Shown: positions 32,988-42,119, counted from the first letter of the stretch. The stretch: 42,119 bases of DNA from Acidimicrobiia bacterium (GCA_021296315.1 JAGWAO010000029.1:42902-85020), one strand, 5' to 3'. Notes: generated by a model not told the origin, from the letters alone. A program made the numbers and translations.

Positions 32988-33554
32988 ATGCGGACCCGGA
33001 GGCTCGTCGCGTTGGCTCTGACGGTTCTTACTGGTGGTGCCCGGTCGGGCAAGTCGGCTGCGGCGGTGGCGGCCGCAGCGGGCTCCGGTGCGCCGGTGAC
33101 GTTCGTCGCCACCGCTGAGTCCGGCGACGAGGAAATGGCCGAGCGCATCGCTCAACACCGGGCGCGGCGGCCGGCCCACTGGACGACCCTGGAGGCGACC
33201 CAAGACCTGCTGCGGGCGGTGGGGGCGGTCGACCCGGCCGACACGATCATCGTCGACTGCCTGGCGATCTGGGCGACCAACCGGATGCTGGAGGATCCCC
33301 GTCCAGCCGACACCGACATAGAGGCGGAAGCGGCCCGGCTGGCCCGGGCGCTGGCGGCCCGGCCCGGGTTGGCGCTGGTGGTGACTAACGAAGTGGGCTC
33401 GGGCGTCGTGCCGGCCACGCCGCTGGGGCGGGAGTTCCGGGACCTCCTCGGCTGCGTCAACCAGGCCCTGGTGCGGGCCGCCGACACCGCCTACCTGGTG
33501 GTCGCGGGCCGGTTGCTGCCCCTCGTAGACCCGGCTTCCGGGTTGCAGGCCTGA
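32988..33554 (+). CDS. cobU: Adenosylcobinamide kinase / guanylyltransferase (CobU/CobP)
   Basis: The 188-aa bifunctional enzyme phosphorylates adenosylcobinamide and transfers GMP to give AdoCbi-GDP. The P-loop is TGGARSGKS (about 16-24). ATAESGDEEMAERIAQHRARRPAHW is split over about 41-65 and carries the guanylylated-His region. VDCLAIWATNRM and VTNEVGSGVVPATPLGREFRDLLG follow. The start is uncertain: no ribosome site precedes the ATG at 32988, and 169 bp separate it from cobO. In that gap a 15-bp sequence occurs twice with one mismatch (32857, 32932). Confidence 0.92.
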   Translation: MRTRRLVALALTVLTGGARSGKSAAAVAAAAGSGAPVTFVATAESGDEEMAERIAQHRARRPAHWTTLEATQDLLRAVGAVDPADTIIVDCLAIWATNRMLEDPRPADTDIEAEAARLARALAARPGLALVVTNEVGSGVVPATPLGREFRDLLGCVNQALVRAADTAYLVVAGRLLPLVDPASGLQA

Positions 33555-33590
33555 GGAGGCGGCAAGTGAGGAAGTGGGCCCCTGCTAGCC

Positions 33591-33640
33591 GAATTGGCAG
33601 CATTCGGGTCCATTTCTGGCGCTCACCGCTGCCAATTCGC
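33591..33640. repeat. Palindromic intergenic repeat, third copy
   Basis: GAATTGGCAGC (33591-33601) and GCTGCCAATTC (33628-33638) are perfect 11-bp inverted arms. This is the same family as the pair upstream of the nitrobindin gene; here it lies between cobU and cobT. Confidence 0.88.
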
Positions 33641-33654
33641 GTCCGGACGCTTCG

Positions 33655-34656
33655 GTGACGGCGGAGAGCGACGTTCTTGCCGGGCTGCTTGGGGACCTCC
33701 CCGGCCCGGACCGCTCCGCACGCGACCAGGTGGCGGCCAGGGCCGCCGCCGTGCTGCGCCCGGCCGGTGCCTTCGCGCGGCTCGACGTGTTGGCAGCCTG
33801 GCTGGCCGGCTGGCAGGGCACCACCGATCCGCGGGTTCACCGGCCCCATGTGGCGGTTTTCGCCGCCGACCACGGCGTTGCTGCCGACGGTGTGAGCGCC
33901 TATCCGGGGGAGGTCACCGCAGCGATGGCCGGGGCCATTCGCAGCGGGGTGGCCACCGTCTCCGTGCTCGCCCGGCAGGTCGGCGCGACCCTGGACCTCT
34001 TCGATGTGGGAGTGGGACGGCCCACCGGCAACATCCGGGTCTCCGACGCCATGAACGCCGACGAGTTCGACGCCGCCGTAGCCGCGGGGGCGGCCGCGGC
34101 GGAGTCGAACGATGCCGACCTGCTGGTGGTGGGCGAGATCGGGATCGGCAACACCACCGCCGCCGCCGCGGTCGCAGCCGCAGTGCTGGGAGGCTCCGCT
34201 GCTGACTGGGTCGGACCGGGCACGGGAGTGGTCGGCGCGGCGCTGGCCCGCAAGTGCGACGTAGTCCAGGCCGCGCTCGACCGCGTGGGGCCGGTTCCCC
34301 CCTTGGAGGCGCTTCGACGCCTGGGGGGCCGGGAACTGGCGGCGATGGCCGGTGCGGTGGCCGCGGCCCGCCGGCGCCGGCTGCCGGTGGTGCTCGACGG
34401 GTTCATCGCCACTGCCGCGGTCGCCCCGCTGGCCGTGGCCCGACCCGGCAGCCTCGATCACTGCATCGCCGGACACTGCTCGGCTGAGCCGGGTCACGAG
34501 CGGGCGCTGGAGACACTGGGACTCGATCCGCTGATGCGGCTCGATCTGCGGCTGGGGGAGGGGTCGGGCGCGCTGGTGGCGGTGCCGATCATCCGGATGG
34601 CCGCGGCCGCAGTGACCGAGGTGGCCACTTTCGAGGAGTGGGGACTCCAGCAGTGA
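33655..34656 (+). CDS. cobT: Nicotinate-nucleotide:DMB phosphoribosyltransferase (CobT)
   Basis: The 333-aa enzyme makes alpha-ribazole phosphate, activating the lower ligand of B12. Landmarks are VAVFAADHGVAADGVSAYPGEVT (about 66-88, in pieces), GEIGIGNTTAAAAV (about 159-172), GPGTGVVGAALARK, PVVLDGFIATAAV and LRLGEGSGALVAVPI with the catalytic Glu. The GTG at 33655 follows the palindromic repeat. The stop overlaps cobS (GTGA). Confidence 0.94.
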   Translation: MTAESDVLAGLLGDLPGPDRSARDQVAARAAAVLRPAGAFARLDVLAAWLAGWQGTTDPRVHRPHVAVFAADHGVAADGVSAYPGEVTAAMAGAIRSGVATVSVLARQVGATLDLFDVGVGRPTGNIRVSDAMNADEFDAAVAAGAAAAESNDADLLVVGEIGIGNTTAAAAVAAAVLGGSAADWVGPGTGVVGAALARKCDVVQAALDRVGPVPPLEALRRLGGRELAAMAGAVAAARRRRLPVVLDGFIATAAVAPLAVARPGSLDHCIAGHCSAEPGHERALETLGLDPLMRLDLRLGEGSGALVAVPIIRMAAAAVTEVATFEEWGLQQ

Positions 34657-35396
34657 GCCCGCGACGAGCCTGGGCCTTCCTGACGAGGCTGCCCGGCGGT
34701 GCCCATCCCAGCGACGACCGGGAGCTGGGCCGCAGCGTCCCGTGGTTCCCGCTGGTGGGTGCGGTGATCGGAGGCCTGCCGGGCTCGGTCTACTGGGCCC
34801 TTCACGGGCCGCTGGGCGCGCCGCTGGCGGCGGTGCTGGCGGTCGCGGCCGGGGCGATCGCTACCGGCTGTTTCCACGAGGACGGTCTGGCCGACACTGC
34901 CGATGCCCTTGGCGGCGCGACCCGGTCGCGGCGATTGGAGATCATGAAGGACTCCCGTGTCGGTGTCTTCGGTGTCTTGGCGCTCGTGCTGTCGACGCTC
35001 GTGCGGGTGTTCGCGGTGGCGTCGCTGGGCCCGGTCGACGGGCTGGTCGCGCTGGTGATGGCACACATGCTGGGCCGCACGATGGCGGTGGCCGTCATGG
35101 GGGTGGCCCCCGTGGCGGGCACTGGCCTCGGCCACAGCTACACCGCCCACCTGCCTCGCGCCTGGACCGCCGCCGCGGTCGTTGTCTCAGGCGCAGCCGC
35201 GGCCAGTCTCGGACTTCCGGGAGCGGTGTCGCTCGCGGCGGCCGCGGTCGCCGCCGCGCTGGTCGGCCTAGTGGCATCGCGAGCCTTCGGAGGCACCACC
35301 GGAGACGTCCTCGGCGCTATCGAGCAGGCCGCCGAGATGGCCGTGCTCGTAGTCGCGGCCAGCCTCGCCGCCGATCACGGGTGGTCCTGGTCCTAG
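34653..35396 (+). CDS. cobS: Adenosylcobinamide-GDP ribazoletransferase (cobalamin synthase)
   Basis: The 247-aa membrane enzyme joins AdoCbi-GDP and alpha-ribazole (phosphate), the final step of B12 assembly. It shows AFLTRLPGG near the N-terminus, CFHEDGLADTADALGG (about 74-89) with the metal-binding acidic residues, MKDSRVGVFG (about 97-106), and several transmembrane helices. The GTG at 34653 overlaps the cobT stop. It closes the riboswitch-led cluster. Confidence 0.94.
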   Translation: MSPRRAWAFLTRLPGGAHPSDDRELGRSVPWFPLVGAVIGGLPGSVYWALHGPLGAPLAAVLAVAAGAIATGCFHEDGLADTADALGGATRSRRLEIMKDSRVGVFGVLALVLSTLVRVFAVASLGPVDGLVALVMAHMLGRTMAVAVMGVAPVAGTGLGHSYTAHLPRAWTAAAVVVSGAAAASLGLPGAVSLAAAAVAAALVGLVASRAFGGTTGDVLGAIEQAAEMAVLVVAASLAADHGWSWS

Positions 35397-35495
35397 GCGC
35401 CGGGCAGCGTCAGCAGCCGGAGCACGGGATCGACTGACTCTTACCCTGCGCCCGTTAGCCTCGCAGCGTCAGGCTCGAACATGCAGGAGGCATCA

Positions 35496-36268
35496 ATGCG
35501 AAGCCATGAAATCGACTACCGGATATACGGGGACGACCTCCAGTTCGTGGAGATCGAACTGGACCCGGACGAGGTCGTCGTCGCGGAGGCCGGGGCCATG
35601 ATGTACATGGAGCAGGGCATCACCTTCGAGGCCAAGATGGGCGACGGCTCCGACCCCGACCAGGGCGGCTGGGGCAAGCTCAAGTCGGCGGCCAAGCGGG
35701 GGCTCACCGGCGAGGGCCTGTTCATGACCCACTGCCCCAGGGCAAGCAGCGGGTGGCCATGGCCGCGCCCTATCCCGGCAAGATCCTGCCCATCAACCTG
35801 GCCGCCGCGGGCGGGCAGCTCATCGCCCAGAAGGACGCGTTCCTGTGCGCGGCGTCGGGCACCAAGCTCGACATCGTCTTCAACCGCAAGTTCGGCACCG
35901 GCCTGTTCGGAGGGGAGGGCTTCATCCTGCAGTCCATCTCCGGCGACGGCCTGGCTTTCATGCACGCGGGCGGCACCATCGTCGAGAAACAACTCCAGGG
36001 CGAGACCCTGCGGGTCGACACCGGCTGCATCGTGGCCTTCCAGCCTTCTATCCAGTACTCGATCGAGCGGGCCGGCAACCTCAAGTCGATGGTGTTCGGC
36101 GGCGAGGGCCTGTTCCTGGCCACCCTCACCGGCGTGGGCCGGGTGTGGCTCCAGTCGATGCCGTTCAACCGGCTTGCCGACCGGGTGGTGGCCAATCTGA
36201 GGCCCGGCGGCTCCCAGGGGGAGGGCTCGGTCATCGGGGGCATCCAGAGCGTGTTCGAGCGCCGCTAG
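35496..36268 (+). pseudogene. AIM24-family protein with apparent frameshift
   Basis: AIM24-family (TIGR00266-like) proteins are beta-helical proteins of unclear function. The first part (ATG 35496 with AGGAGG 5 nt upstream) reads to FMTHCP at about 35736. The rest ([22 protein letters not shown] onward, in a different frame) runs to 36268. One added C in the four-C run at about 35735-35738 restores a continuous protein of about 257 residues through the junction [13 protein letters not shown]. Both halves look intact and conserved, so an assembly error is more likely than decay. Confidence 0.8.
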
Positions 36269-36296
36269 AGCCGAGGGGCCGAGCGCGCGGGTTCGA

Positions 36297-37133
36297 TCAG
36301 ACGATCGGGATGCTGAACGAGCCCAGCGGGCCGAAGTCGAAGCGATAGTCGTCGCCCGGCGCGACCGCCATCGGGCGGGTGAACGAGCCCGACAGGATCA
36401 CCTGCCCCGCCCGCAGCGACCGGTCCTGTCCGGCGTAGCGCCGAGCCAGCCACACGATGCCGTTGGCGGGATGGTCGAGCACGCCCGCAGCCAGCCCGGT
36501 CTCCTCGGCCAAACCGTTGCGGTAGGCGATGGCTCCCACCCAGCGCAGGTCTGCGTGGCGGGGGCCCACCGGATGGCCGCCGGTGACGATCCCGGCGTCG
36601 GCCGCGTTGTCGGCGATGGTGTCGACCACGGTGCGGGTGCGGCCGGTAGCGGGGTCGGTGCGGGGGGTGCGGGACGCGATCAACTCCACCGCGGCGGTCA
36701 CATGGTCGGTGGCGTCAAGAACGTCGTCGATCCGGAGGTCGGCGCCGTGGAGGTCGTCGGCCAGCACGAAGGCCAGCTCAACTTCCAGGCGCAGGTCGCA
36801 GAAGTCGGCGGCGACGATGGGCTCACCGGGAGCGAACACCATTGCGTCGGTCAGGAAGCCGGAGTCGGGGGTGTCGATGTTCATGGCCCGCTGCATGGCC
36901 CGGCTGGTGAGGCCGATCTTGTGGCCGATCACCCGCTCGCCCCGGGCCAGGCGGATGTCCAGCCAGGCGGCCTGCACCCGGTAGGCCTCGCCGGTGGTCA
37001 TCTGCGGGTGGACGCCGGTGGTCTGGCGGACCTGCCTGCGCTCGCGCTCGGCGGTGTCGAGCAGCTCGGCCTCGGCCCGGATCTCCTCGTCGCTGAGTCC
37101 GGACGGGCCGCCATCCGGCCCGGCGTCGCTCAC
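36297..37133 (-). CDS. hpaH: 2-oxo-hept-3-ene-1,7-dioate hydratase (HpaH-like)
   Basis: The 278-aa protein belongs to the hydratase/decarboxylase branch of the FAH superfamily (MhpD, DmpE, HpaH). The segment GHKIGLTSRAMQRAMNI (about 76-92), then DSGFLTDAMVF, and the metal-site EVELAFVLADDL are typical; the first most resembles HpaH. It would hydrate 2-oxohept-3-enedioate in homoprotocatechuate degradation. The GTG at 37133 is chosen since the longer frame runs into the upstream gene. MhpD-type hydratase is an alternative; the hpa neighbours favour HpaH. Confidence 0.8.
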   Translation of the reverse strand: MSDAGPDGGPSGLSDEEIRAEAELLDTAERERRQVRQTTGVHPQMTTGEAYRVQAAWLDIRLARGERVIGHKIGLTSRAMQRAMNIDTPDSGFLTDAMVFAPGEPIVAADFCDLRLEVELAFVLADDLHGADLRIDDVLDATDHVTAAVELIASRTPRTDPATGRTRTVVDTIADNAADAGIVTGGHPVGPRHADLRWVGAIAYRNGLAEETGLAAGVLDHPANGIVWLARRYAGQDRSLRAGQVILSGSFTRPMAVAPGDDYRFDFGPLGSFSIPIV

Positions 37134-37161
37134 CGAGCCTCGCCGTGATCGAGAAGCGGGC

Positions 37162-38151
<990 letters not shown>

Positions 38152-38200
38152 CGTCGCGCCCCCTTTGGTCGGTCCGACGTGAGGTTACGGCCGCCGCGCT

Positions 38201-39070
38201 CTAGAAAGGGTTCTCGTCGCGGATCGGGTTGCGGAGGGTTCCGATCTCGGGGACCGTCACCTCGACCACATCGCCGGGCTCGAGCCATACCGGTGGGTCG
38301 AAGCGGGCGCCCGCGCCGGTTGGGGTGCCGGTGAAGATCACGTCGCCAGCGTCCAGGCCGACGAACGTGGACAGGTAGTGGACCTGGTACTCGATCCCGA
38401 ACCGCATGTTGCCGGCGAGGTCGTCCTGGCGGAGCTCGCCGTTGACCCGGGTGGTGAGGTGCAGCTCGGCGAAGTCTTCGATCTCGTCGAGGGTCACCAG
38501 CCACGGGCCGATCGAGCCGCTGCGGTGCCAGTTCTTGCCTTGAGTGACGTTGAAGCGTCCGTGGCGCACCCAGTCGCGGATGGTGCCCTCGTTGCCGAGG
38601 CTCATCCCGGCGATATGGCTGCGGGCATCCTCGACCGGGATTCGGCGCCCGCCGGTGCCGACAACCACCACGATCTCGCCCTCGTAGTCGAGCTGCTCGG
38701 ACTCAGGGGGCCGCAGCAGGGCCTGCTCGTGGCCAACCAGCGTCTCGGGGAAGCGCACGAACACGCTGGGGTACGAGTCGGCAGGGTTCTCGGCGTACTC
38801 CGCCCCCCGCCCGCCGTAGTTCACGCCGATGCAGATGATCTTGCCGGGCCGGGGGAGCAGGCGCTCGAAGTTGATCCCGTCGAGAGTGTGGTCGGCGGCG
38901 ATGCCGGAGCCGGCCCAATCGTCCGCCTCGCTGAGGCGACCCTGCGCGATCAGATCGCCGAGGTCTGCGACCCCGTCGACGCGCTGTGCGAGATCGATCA
39001 CGCCGGTGCCGTCAGAAGCGAGCACACCGAATGACCGGGCTCCATGGACGCTGTAGCTGAGCAGGCGCAT
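38201..39070 (-). CDS. FAH-family hydrolase/decarboxylase (HpaG-like)
   Basis: The 289-aa protein has the fumarylacetoacetase C-terminal fold: KIICIGVNYGGRGAEY (about 77-92), the metal-site acidic residues in LDYEGEIVVVVG (about 127-138), MSLGNEGTIRDW, and DVIFTGTPTGAGA (about 243-255). In this context it is most simply the 5-oxopent-3-ene-1,2,5-tricarboxylate decarboxylase step (HpaG). Other FAH-family activities cannot be ruled out. It starts divergently from the isomerase gene, with a long inverted repeat between them. Confidence 0.75.
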   Translation of the reverse strand: MRLLSYSVHGARSFGVLASDGTGVIDLAQRVDGVADLGDLIAQGRLSEADDWAGSGIAADHTLDGINFERLLPRPGKIICIGVNYGGRGAEYAENPADSYPSVFVRFPETLVGHEQALLRPPESEQLDYEGEIVVVVGTGGRRIPVEDARSHIAGMSLGNEGTIRDWVRHGRFNVTQGKNWHRSGSIGPWLVTLDEIEDFAELHLTTRVNGELRQDDLAGNMRFGIEYQVHYLSTFVGLDAGDVIFTGTPTGAGARFDPPVWLEPGDVVEVTVPEIGTLRNPIRDENPF

Positions 39071-39090
39071 CAGCGGCGGCCCCTCCCGGT

Positions 39091-39133
39091 CTGTGTGCAG
39101 AAACCGGTCATATGGACCACCTTCTGCACACAG
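39091..39133. promoter_or_regulatory. Inverted repeat in the divergent hpa promoter region
   Basis: CTGTGTGCAGAA (39091-39102) and TTCTGCACACAG (39122-39133) are perfect 12-bp arms around a 19-bp centre that itself contains GGTC-N5-GACC. It lies 20 bp upstream of the HpaG-like start and about 95 bp before hpaF. A dimeric repressor operator controlling both directions is likely; no regulator gene is in the window. Confidence 0.65.
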
Positions 39134-39203
39134 AATCCTCCGGTCGTGCTGGCGTCGTGGTCGGGTTGGGCCGGTCGGAGATCAGCGCCTCACCGCCAGA
39201 CCG

Positions 39204-39209
39204 TACAAT
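39204..39209 (+). promoter_or_regulatory. Predicted -10 box (TACAAT) of hpaF
   Basis: TACAAT lies 20 nt before the ATG at 39230 and would give a short 5' leader. No matching -35 is obvious; activation or the nearby operator may compensate. Confidence 0.4.
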
Positions 39210-39229
39210 CGTGCCTGGACGGACCGCAC

Positions 39230-39625
39230 ATGCCACACATCATCATCGAGCATTCTGCCAACCTGGCGAAGCTGACCGACATGGATGCGCTGGTGGACGC
39301 GGTCCATCAAGCGGCCCTCGACGACGGCCTTCCCGCCCTCGATGCTCTGCGCACCAGGGCCGCGCCCCGCGACCACTACCGCATCGCCGACGGGGACCCG
39401 GCCTACGGCTTCGTGTACCTGACTGCTCGCATCGGACCCGGCCGGGAACCGGAGACGATCCAGCGGTTCCTCAACCGCCTCATCGACACCGTCGACGAGG
39501 TGCTGGCACCGCTTCAACCCGACCATCCCGTCGCCATCAGCGCCGAAGTCCAGTTGATCGACCCGACCATGCGCATCAACCGCAACCACATCCGCACCCA
39601 CCTCGCCGGAGGTCCTCGCACCTGA
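39230..39625 (+). CDS. hpaF: 5-carboxymethyl-2-hydroxymuconate isomerase (HpaF)
   Basis: The 131-aa tautomerase-fold protein begins Met-Pro-His-Ile-Ile-Ile-Glu-His-Ser. The Pro after Met is the catalytic base once Met is removed, so 39230 must be the start. Later segments are TRAAPRDHYRIADG (about 42-55) and the C-terminal VQLIDPTMRINRNHIRTHL, both as in CHMI. It isomerises 5-carboxymethyl-2-hydroxymuconate in homoprotocatechuate catabolism. Confidence 0.9.
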   Translation: MPHIIIEHSANLAKLTDMDALVDAVHQAALDDGLPALDALRTRAAPRDHYRIADGDPAYGFVYLTARIGPGREPETIQRFLNRLIDTVDEVLAPLQPDHPVAISAEVQLIDPTMRINRNHIRTHLAGGPRT

Positions 39626-39671
39626 GAAGCCGCACGGGCGAGTGTCGACGCCACGCGGTGAATCGTGTTGT

Positions 39672-39720
39672 TCCCCGCTGTTGTTCGCTGTGCTCACTGG
39701 CTGCTCGGGCCGCGGCCTCA
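39672..39720 (+). repeat. Dispersed intergenic repeat, diverged copy 3
   Basis: About 85% similar to 20517-20565 in the same orientation, with one extra base. It lies between hpaF and hpaE and is followed by a short GC-rich stretch ending in GCTCGGCCTCTAGCC, also similar to the sequence after copy 2. Confidence 0.75.
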
Positions 39721-39805
39721 CTCAGCATCTTGCCGGACTCCATGCGAATCGCGGCCCGCCCGCTCGGCCTCTAGCCTCCGTCAGAGGCCGCGATAGGAGA
39801 AGACC

Positions 39806-41332
39806 ATGGCCGCTTCAGCCAGCTTCGAGGAGAACCTTGCCGCCGCCGCTCGGCACCTTGCTCGCTTCGGGGCCGAGCCGACGCTGCACTTGATCGACGG
39901 CGAGCCCGCCGCCAGCCTGTCCGGCGAGACGTTCGCCAACGGCTCGCCCATCGACGGAGTGCACCTCGGAAACGTCGCCGCGGGCGGTTCAGCCGACGTT
40001 GCAGCCGCGGCTGACGCCGCTTGGGCGAGCTTCGAGGGGTGGTCCCGCACGCCCGGCGAGCAGCGCAAGCGCATCCTTCACGCGGTGGCCGATGCCATCG
40101 TGGCCCGAGCCAACGAGATCGCGGTGGTGGAGTCGGTGGACACCGGGCAAGCCATCCGCTTCATGTCGTTGGCCGCGCTGCGAGGCGCGGAGAACTTCCG
40201 GTTCTTCGCTGACCGGGCCCCGGCCGCCTCGGACGGGCTGGCCCTGCCGTCGGCCCACCACCTCAACTACACCAGCCGCAGGGCCATCGGACCGGTAGGG
40301 GTGATCACGCCGTGGAACACGCCGTTCATGCTGTCCACCTGGAAGATCGCCCCCGCGCTGGCCGCGGGCTGCACGGTCGTTCACAAGCCGGCGGAGTGGA
40401 GCCCGCTCACAGCTTGCCTGTTGGCTGAGATCGCGCTCGACGCGGGCTTACCTCCCGGAGTGCTCAACGTGGTGCACGGCATGGGCGAGACCGCGGGACG
40501 GGCCCTCACCGAGCACTCCGACATCGCGGCCGTCGCTTTCGTGGGCGAGTCGGCCACCGGGTCGCTCATCCAGGCCCAGTCGGCGGCCACCCTCAAGCGG
40601 CTCCACTTCGAGCTGGGGGGCAAGAACCCGGTGATCGTGTTCGACGACGCCGACATCGACCGGGCCCTCGACGCGGTGGTGTTCATGATCTACAGCCTCA
40701 ACGGCGAGCGATGCACCAGCTCCAGCCGCCTGCTCGTGCACCGCAGCATCTACGACGACTTCACCGAACGTCTCGGGGCCAAGCTGCGCAACATACGTGT
40801 GGGCCATCCTCTCGACCCCGACACGGTGATCGGCCCGCTGATACACCCGCGCCACTGCGACAAGGTGCGCAGCTACATCGAGTCGGCCTCAGCCGAGGGC
40901 GCCACTGTGGTGGAGGGCACTGGATGGGCCGGCGCACCGGCCGGGGGCAACTACGTGACGCCGGTGCTGTTCACCGGAGCCACCAACGACATGCGCATCG
41001 CCCGCGAGGAGATCTTCGGCCCCGCCCTGACCGCCATCGCCTTCGACGACGAGGCCGACGCGGTGGCTCTCGCTAACGACACCGACTACGGGCTGGCCGC
41101 CTACGTGTGGACCGGCGACGTCGGCCGGGCCCATCGGGTGGCCGGTGCCGTCGACGTGGGCATGGTGTGGGTCAACTCCCAGAACGTGCGCCACCTGCCG
41201 ACACCGTTCGGAGGCACCAAGCGCAGCGGCATCGGCCGGGACGGCGGCGACTGGAGCTTCGACTTCTACATGGAGACCAAGAACGTGTCCGTCGCCCACG
41301 GCGACCACCCCATCCCCAAGCTCGGAGGCTGA
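39806..41332 (+). CDS. hpaE: 5-carboxymethyl-2-hydroxymuconate semialdehyde dehydrogenase
   Basis: The 508-aa aldehyde dehydrogenase oxidises the ring-cleavage semialdehyde of homoprotocatechuate with NAD. Landmarks are VGVITPWNTPFMLSTWKIAP (about 165-184), the catalytic Glu in LHFELGGKNPVIVFDDAD (about 267-284) and the catalytic Cys in LNGERCTSSSRLLVH (about 300-314), with NSQNVRHLPTPFGGTKRSGIGRDGG split near the end. AGGAGA precedes the ATG. HpaE is chosen among ALDHs from the N- and C-terminal pattern and the hpaF neighbour. Confidence 0.9.
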   Translation: MAASASFEENLAAAARHLARFGAEPTLHLIDGEPAASLSGETFANGSPIDGVHLGNVAAGGSADVAAAADAAWASFEGWSRTPGEQRKRILHAVADAIVARANEIAVVESVDTGQAIRFMSLAALRGAENFRFFADRAPAASDGLALPSAHHLNYTSRRAIGPVGVITPWNTPFMLSTWKIAPALAAGCTVVHKPAEWSPLTACLLAEIALDAGLPPGVLNVVHGMGETAGRALTEHSDIAAVAFVGESATGSLIQAQSAATLKRLHFELGGKNPVIVFDDADIDRALDAVVFMIYSLNGERCTSSSRLLVHRSIYDDFTERLGAKLRNIRVGHPLDPDTVIGPLIHPRHCDKVRSYIESASAEGATVVEGTGWAGAPAGGNYVTPVLFTGATNDMRIAREEIFGPALTAIAFDDEADAVALANDTDYGLAAYVWTGDVGRAHRVAGAVDVGMVWVNSQNVRHLPTPFGGTKRSGIGRDGGDWSFDFYMETKNVSVAHGDHPIPKLGG

Positions 41333-41336
41333 CCCG

Positions 41337-42119
41337 ATGCAGACACAGATGCTTATTGGCGGGACCTGGCGTGACAGTGCCGCCGAGCGGATCGAGGTGC
41401 TCGACCCGGCCACCGGCGGCGGCATTGCCGAGGTGGCCGCGGGCGGGCCGGCCGAGGCGGCCGCCGCCTGCGACGCGGCCGCGGCCGCCCAGCCTGCCTG
41501 GGCCGCGGCTCCGCCCAGAGTCCGCTCTGAGATCCTGCGCGACTGCCACCGGATCATGCTGGAGCACTCCGACGAGCTGGCCGACCTGATCACCCTCGAG
41601 CACGGCAAGCCCCGGGCCGACGCGGTGGGGGAGGTGGCCTACGCGGCCGAGTTCTTCCGCTGGAACGCTGAGGAGACGGTTCGCATCCACGGCACCATCG
41701 GCACCGCCCCGGGCGGCGACAAGCGCATCATCACCCGCCATCCGCCGGTGGGGGTGGTAGTGATGATCACGCCGTGGAACTTCCCGGCCGCCATGATCAC
41801 CCGCAAGCTGGCCCCGGCGCTGGGCGCGGGCAACGCGGTGGTGGTCAAGCCGCCCCGGGAGGCGCCCCTCACCGCGCTGAGGATCGGCGAACTGCTGGCC
41901 ACCGCCGGCGTGCCGCCGGGCGTGGTCAACCTCGTGCCGACCGCCGCTTCGGGGCCCTGGTTCGACGCCGCGGTGGACCACAAGGCGGTGCGCATGGTGT
42001 CGTTCACCGGCTCCACCGAGGTGGGACGGCTGCTGCTGCGGCGTTGCGCCGACCGGGTCCTCAAGACGGTGATGGAGCTGGGCGGCAACGCACCCTTCGT
42101 GGTGTTCGCCGACGCCGAC
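41337..42119 (+). CDS. gabD: Succinate-semialdehyde dehydrogenase-like ALDH, incomplete at window end
   Basis: An ATG at 41337, 4 bp after the hpaE stop, opens a frame of 261 codons that runs off the window. It reads MQTQMLIGGTWRDSA, then LEHGKPRADAVGEVAYAAEFFRWNAEE in pieces, VMITPWNFPAAMITRKLAPA, FTGSTEVGR and MELGGNAPFVVF with the catalytic Glu; the active-site Cys lies beyond the edge. The GKP-EV-YAA-FF-W pattern fits the GabD group. Succinate semialdehyde is the end product of the hpa pathway, which fits the position. Confidence 0.85.
   Translation, partial: MQTQMLIGGTWRDSAAERIEVLDPATGGGIAEVAAGGPAEAAAACDAAAAAQPAWAAAPPRVRSEILRDCHRIMLEHSDELADLITLEHGKPRADAVGEVAYAAEFFRWNAEETVRIHGTIGTAPGGDKRIITRHPPVGVVVMITPWNFPAAMITRKLAPALGAGNAVVVKPPREAPLTALRIGELLATAGVPPGVVNLVPTAASGPWFDAAVDHKAVRMVSFTGSTEVGRLLLRRCADRVLKTVMELGGNAPFVVFADAD

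Noticed and set aside
32818..33021. 67-aa frame between cobO and cobU
   Set aside because: No recognisable domain, no ribosome site, Arg/Trp/Cys-rich shadow composition, and it runs into cobU.

Overview
The window is high-GC DNA from an actinobacterium, most likely a member of the Acidimicrobiia. The signs are GC-rich codon use throughout, frequent GTG starts, GTGA start/stop overlaps between neighbouring genes, a CIRCE-controlled groEL, an actinobacterial (CysO-like) sulfur carrier, and about ten genes whose start lies 6-9 nt after a TA-N3-T hexamer, as expected for leaderless transcripts. The assignment rests on family resemblance alone.

Layout. (1) 1-7458, minus strand: a Tad/Flp-type pilus operon. 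In transcription order it holds a Thr-rich lipoprotein, a secreted SLH-like protein, CpaB, TadA, TadB, TadC, a pilin-like small protein and a TadE-like protein, then a 40-bp direct repeat at the window edge. (2) 7440-7560: an AT-rich divergent promoter region. (3) 7585-10893: hpnC-hpnD-hpnE, which make squalene from farnesyl diphosphate; no cyclase is in the window. (4) 10953-16677: LytR_C-domain protein, glycerate kinase, small membrane protein, CysO/MoaD-like carrier, CIRCE-groEL, nitrobindin, fdhD. (5) 16678-19015: an AT-richer insertion with a DCD/AvcD-type anti-phage deoxycytidylate deaminase, a predicted SOS box and leader ORF upstream, and an unrecognised 76-aa ORF downstream. (6) 19083-29166: hemQ (apparent frameshift), NUDIX, PAC2, acetoacetyl-CoA synthetase, GNAT, a PQQ-type sugar dehydrogenase-like lipoprotein, TesB, GtrA, a methyltransferase and a polysaccharide deacetylase lipoprotein. 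(7) 29204-35396: a cobalamin riboswitch followed by a B12 uptake ABC transporter, cobO, cobU, cobT and cobS. (8) 35496-36268: an AIM24-family gene with an apparent frameshift. (9) 36297-42119: homoprotocatechuate (hpa) catabolism genes (hydratase, FAH-family decarboxylase, isomerase, semialdehyde dehydrogenase) and an incomplete succinate-semialdehyde dehydrogenase, with a quinone oxidoreductase between them.

How the parts work together. The B12 genes form a salvage module: import, adenosylation, activation to GDP-cobinamide, lower-ligand activation and final joining. The hpa genes lead to pyruvate and succinate semialdehyde, and the last gene would oxidise the latter to succinate. The most notable system is the deaminase locus. 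Its promoter-like hexamer is followed at once by a GAAC-N4-GTTC palindrome, and a 54-codon leader ORF ends 1 bp before the deaminase start, so DNA-damage control of a nucleotide-depletion defence gene is plausible. Two genes (hemQ, AIM24) are each broken by a shift that one extra C in a C-run would repair, which suggests homopolymer errors in the assembly.
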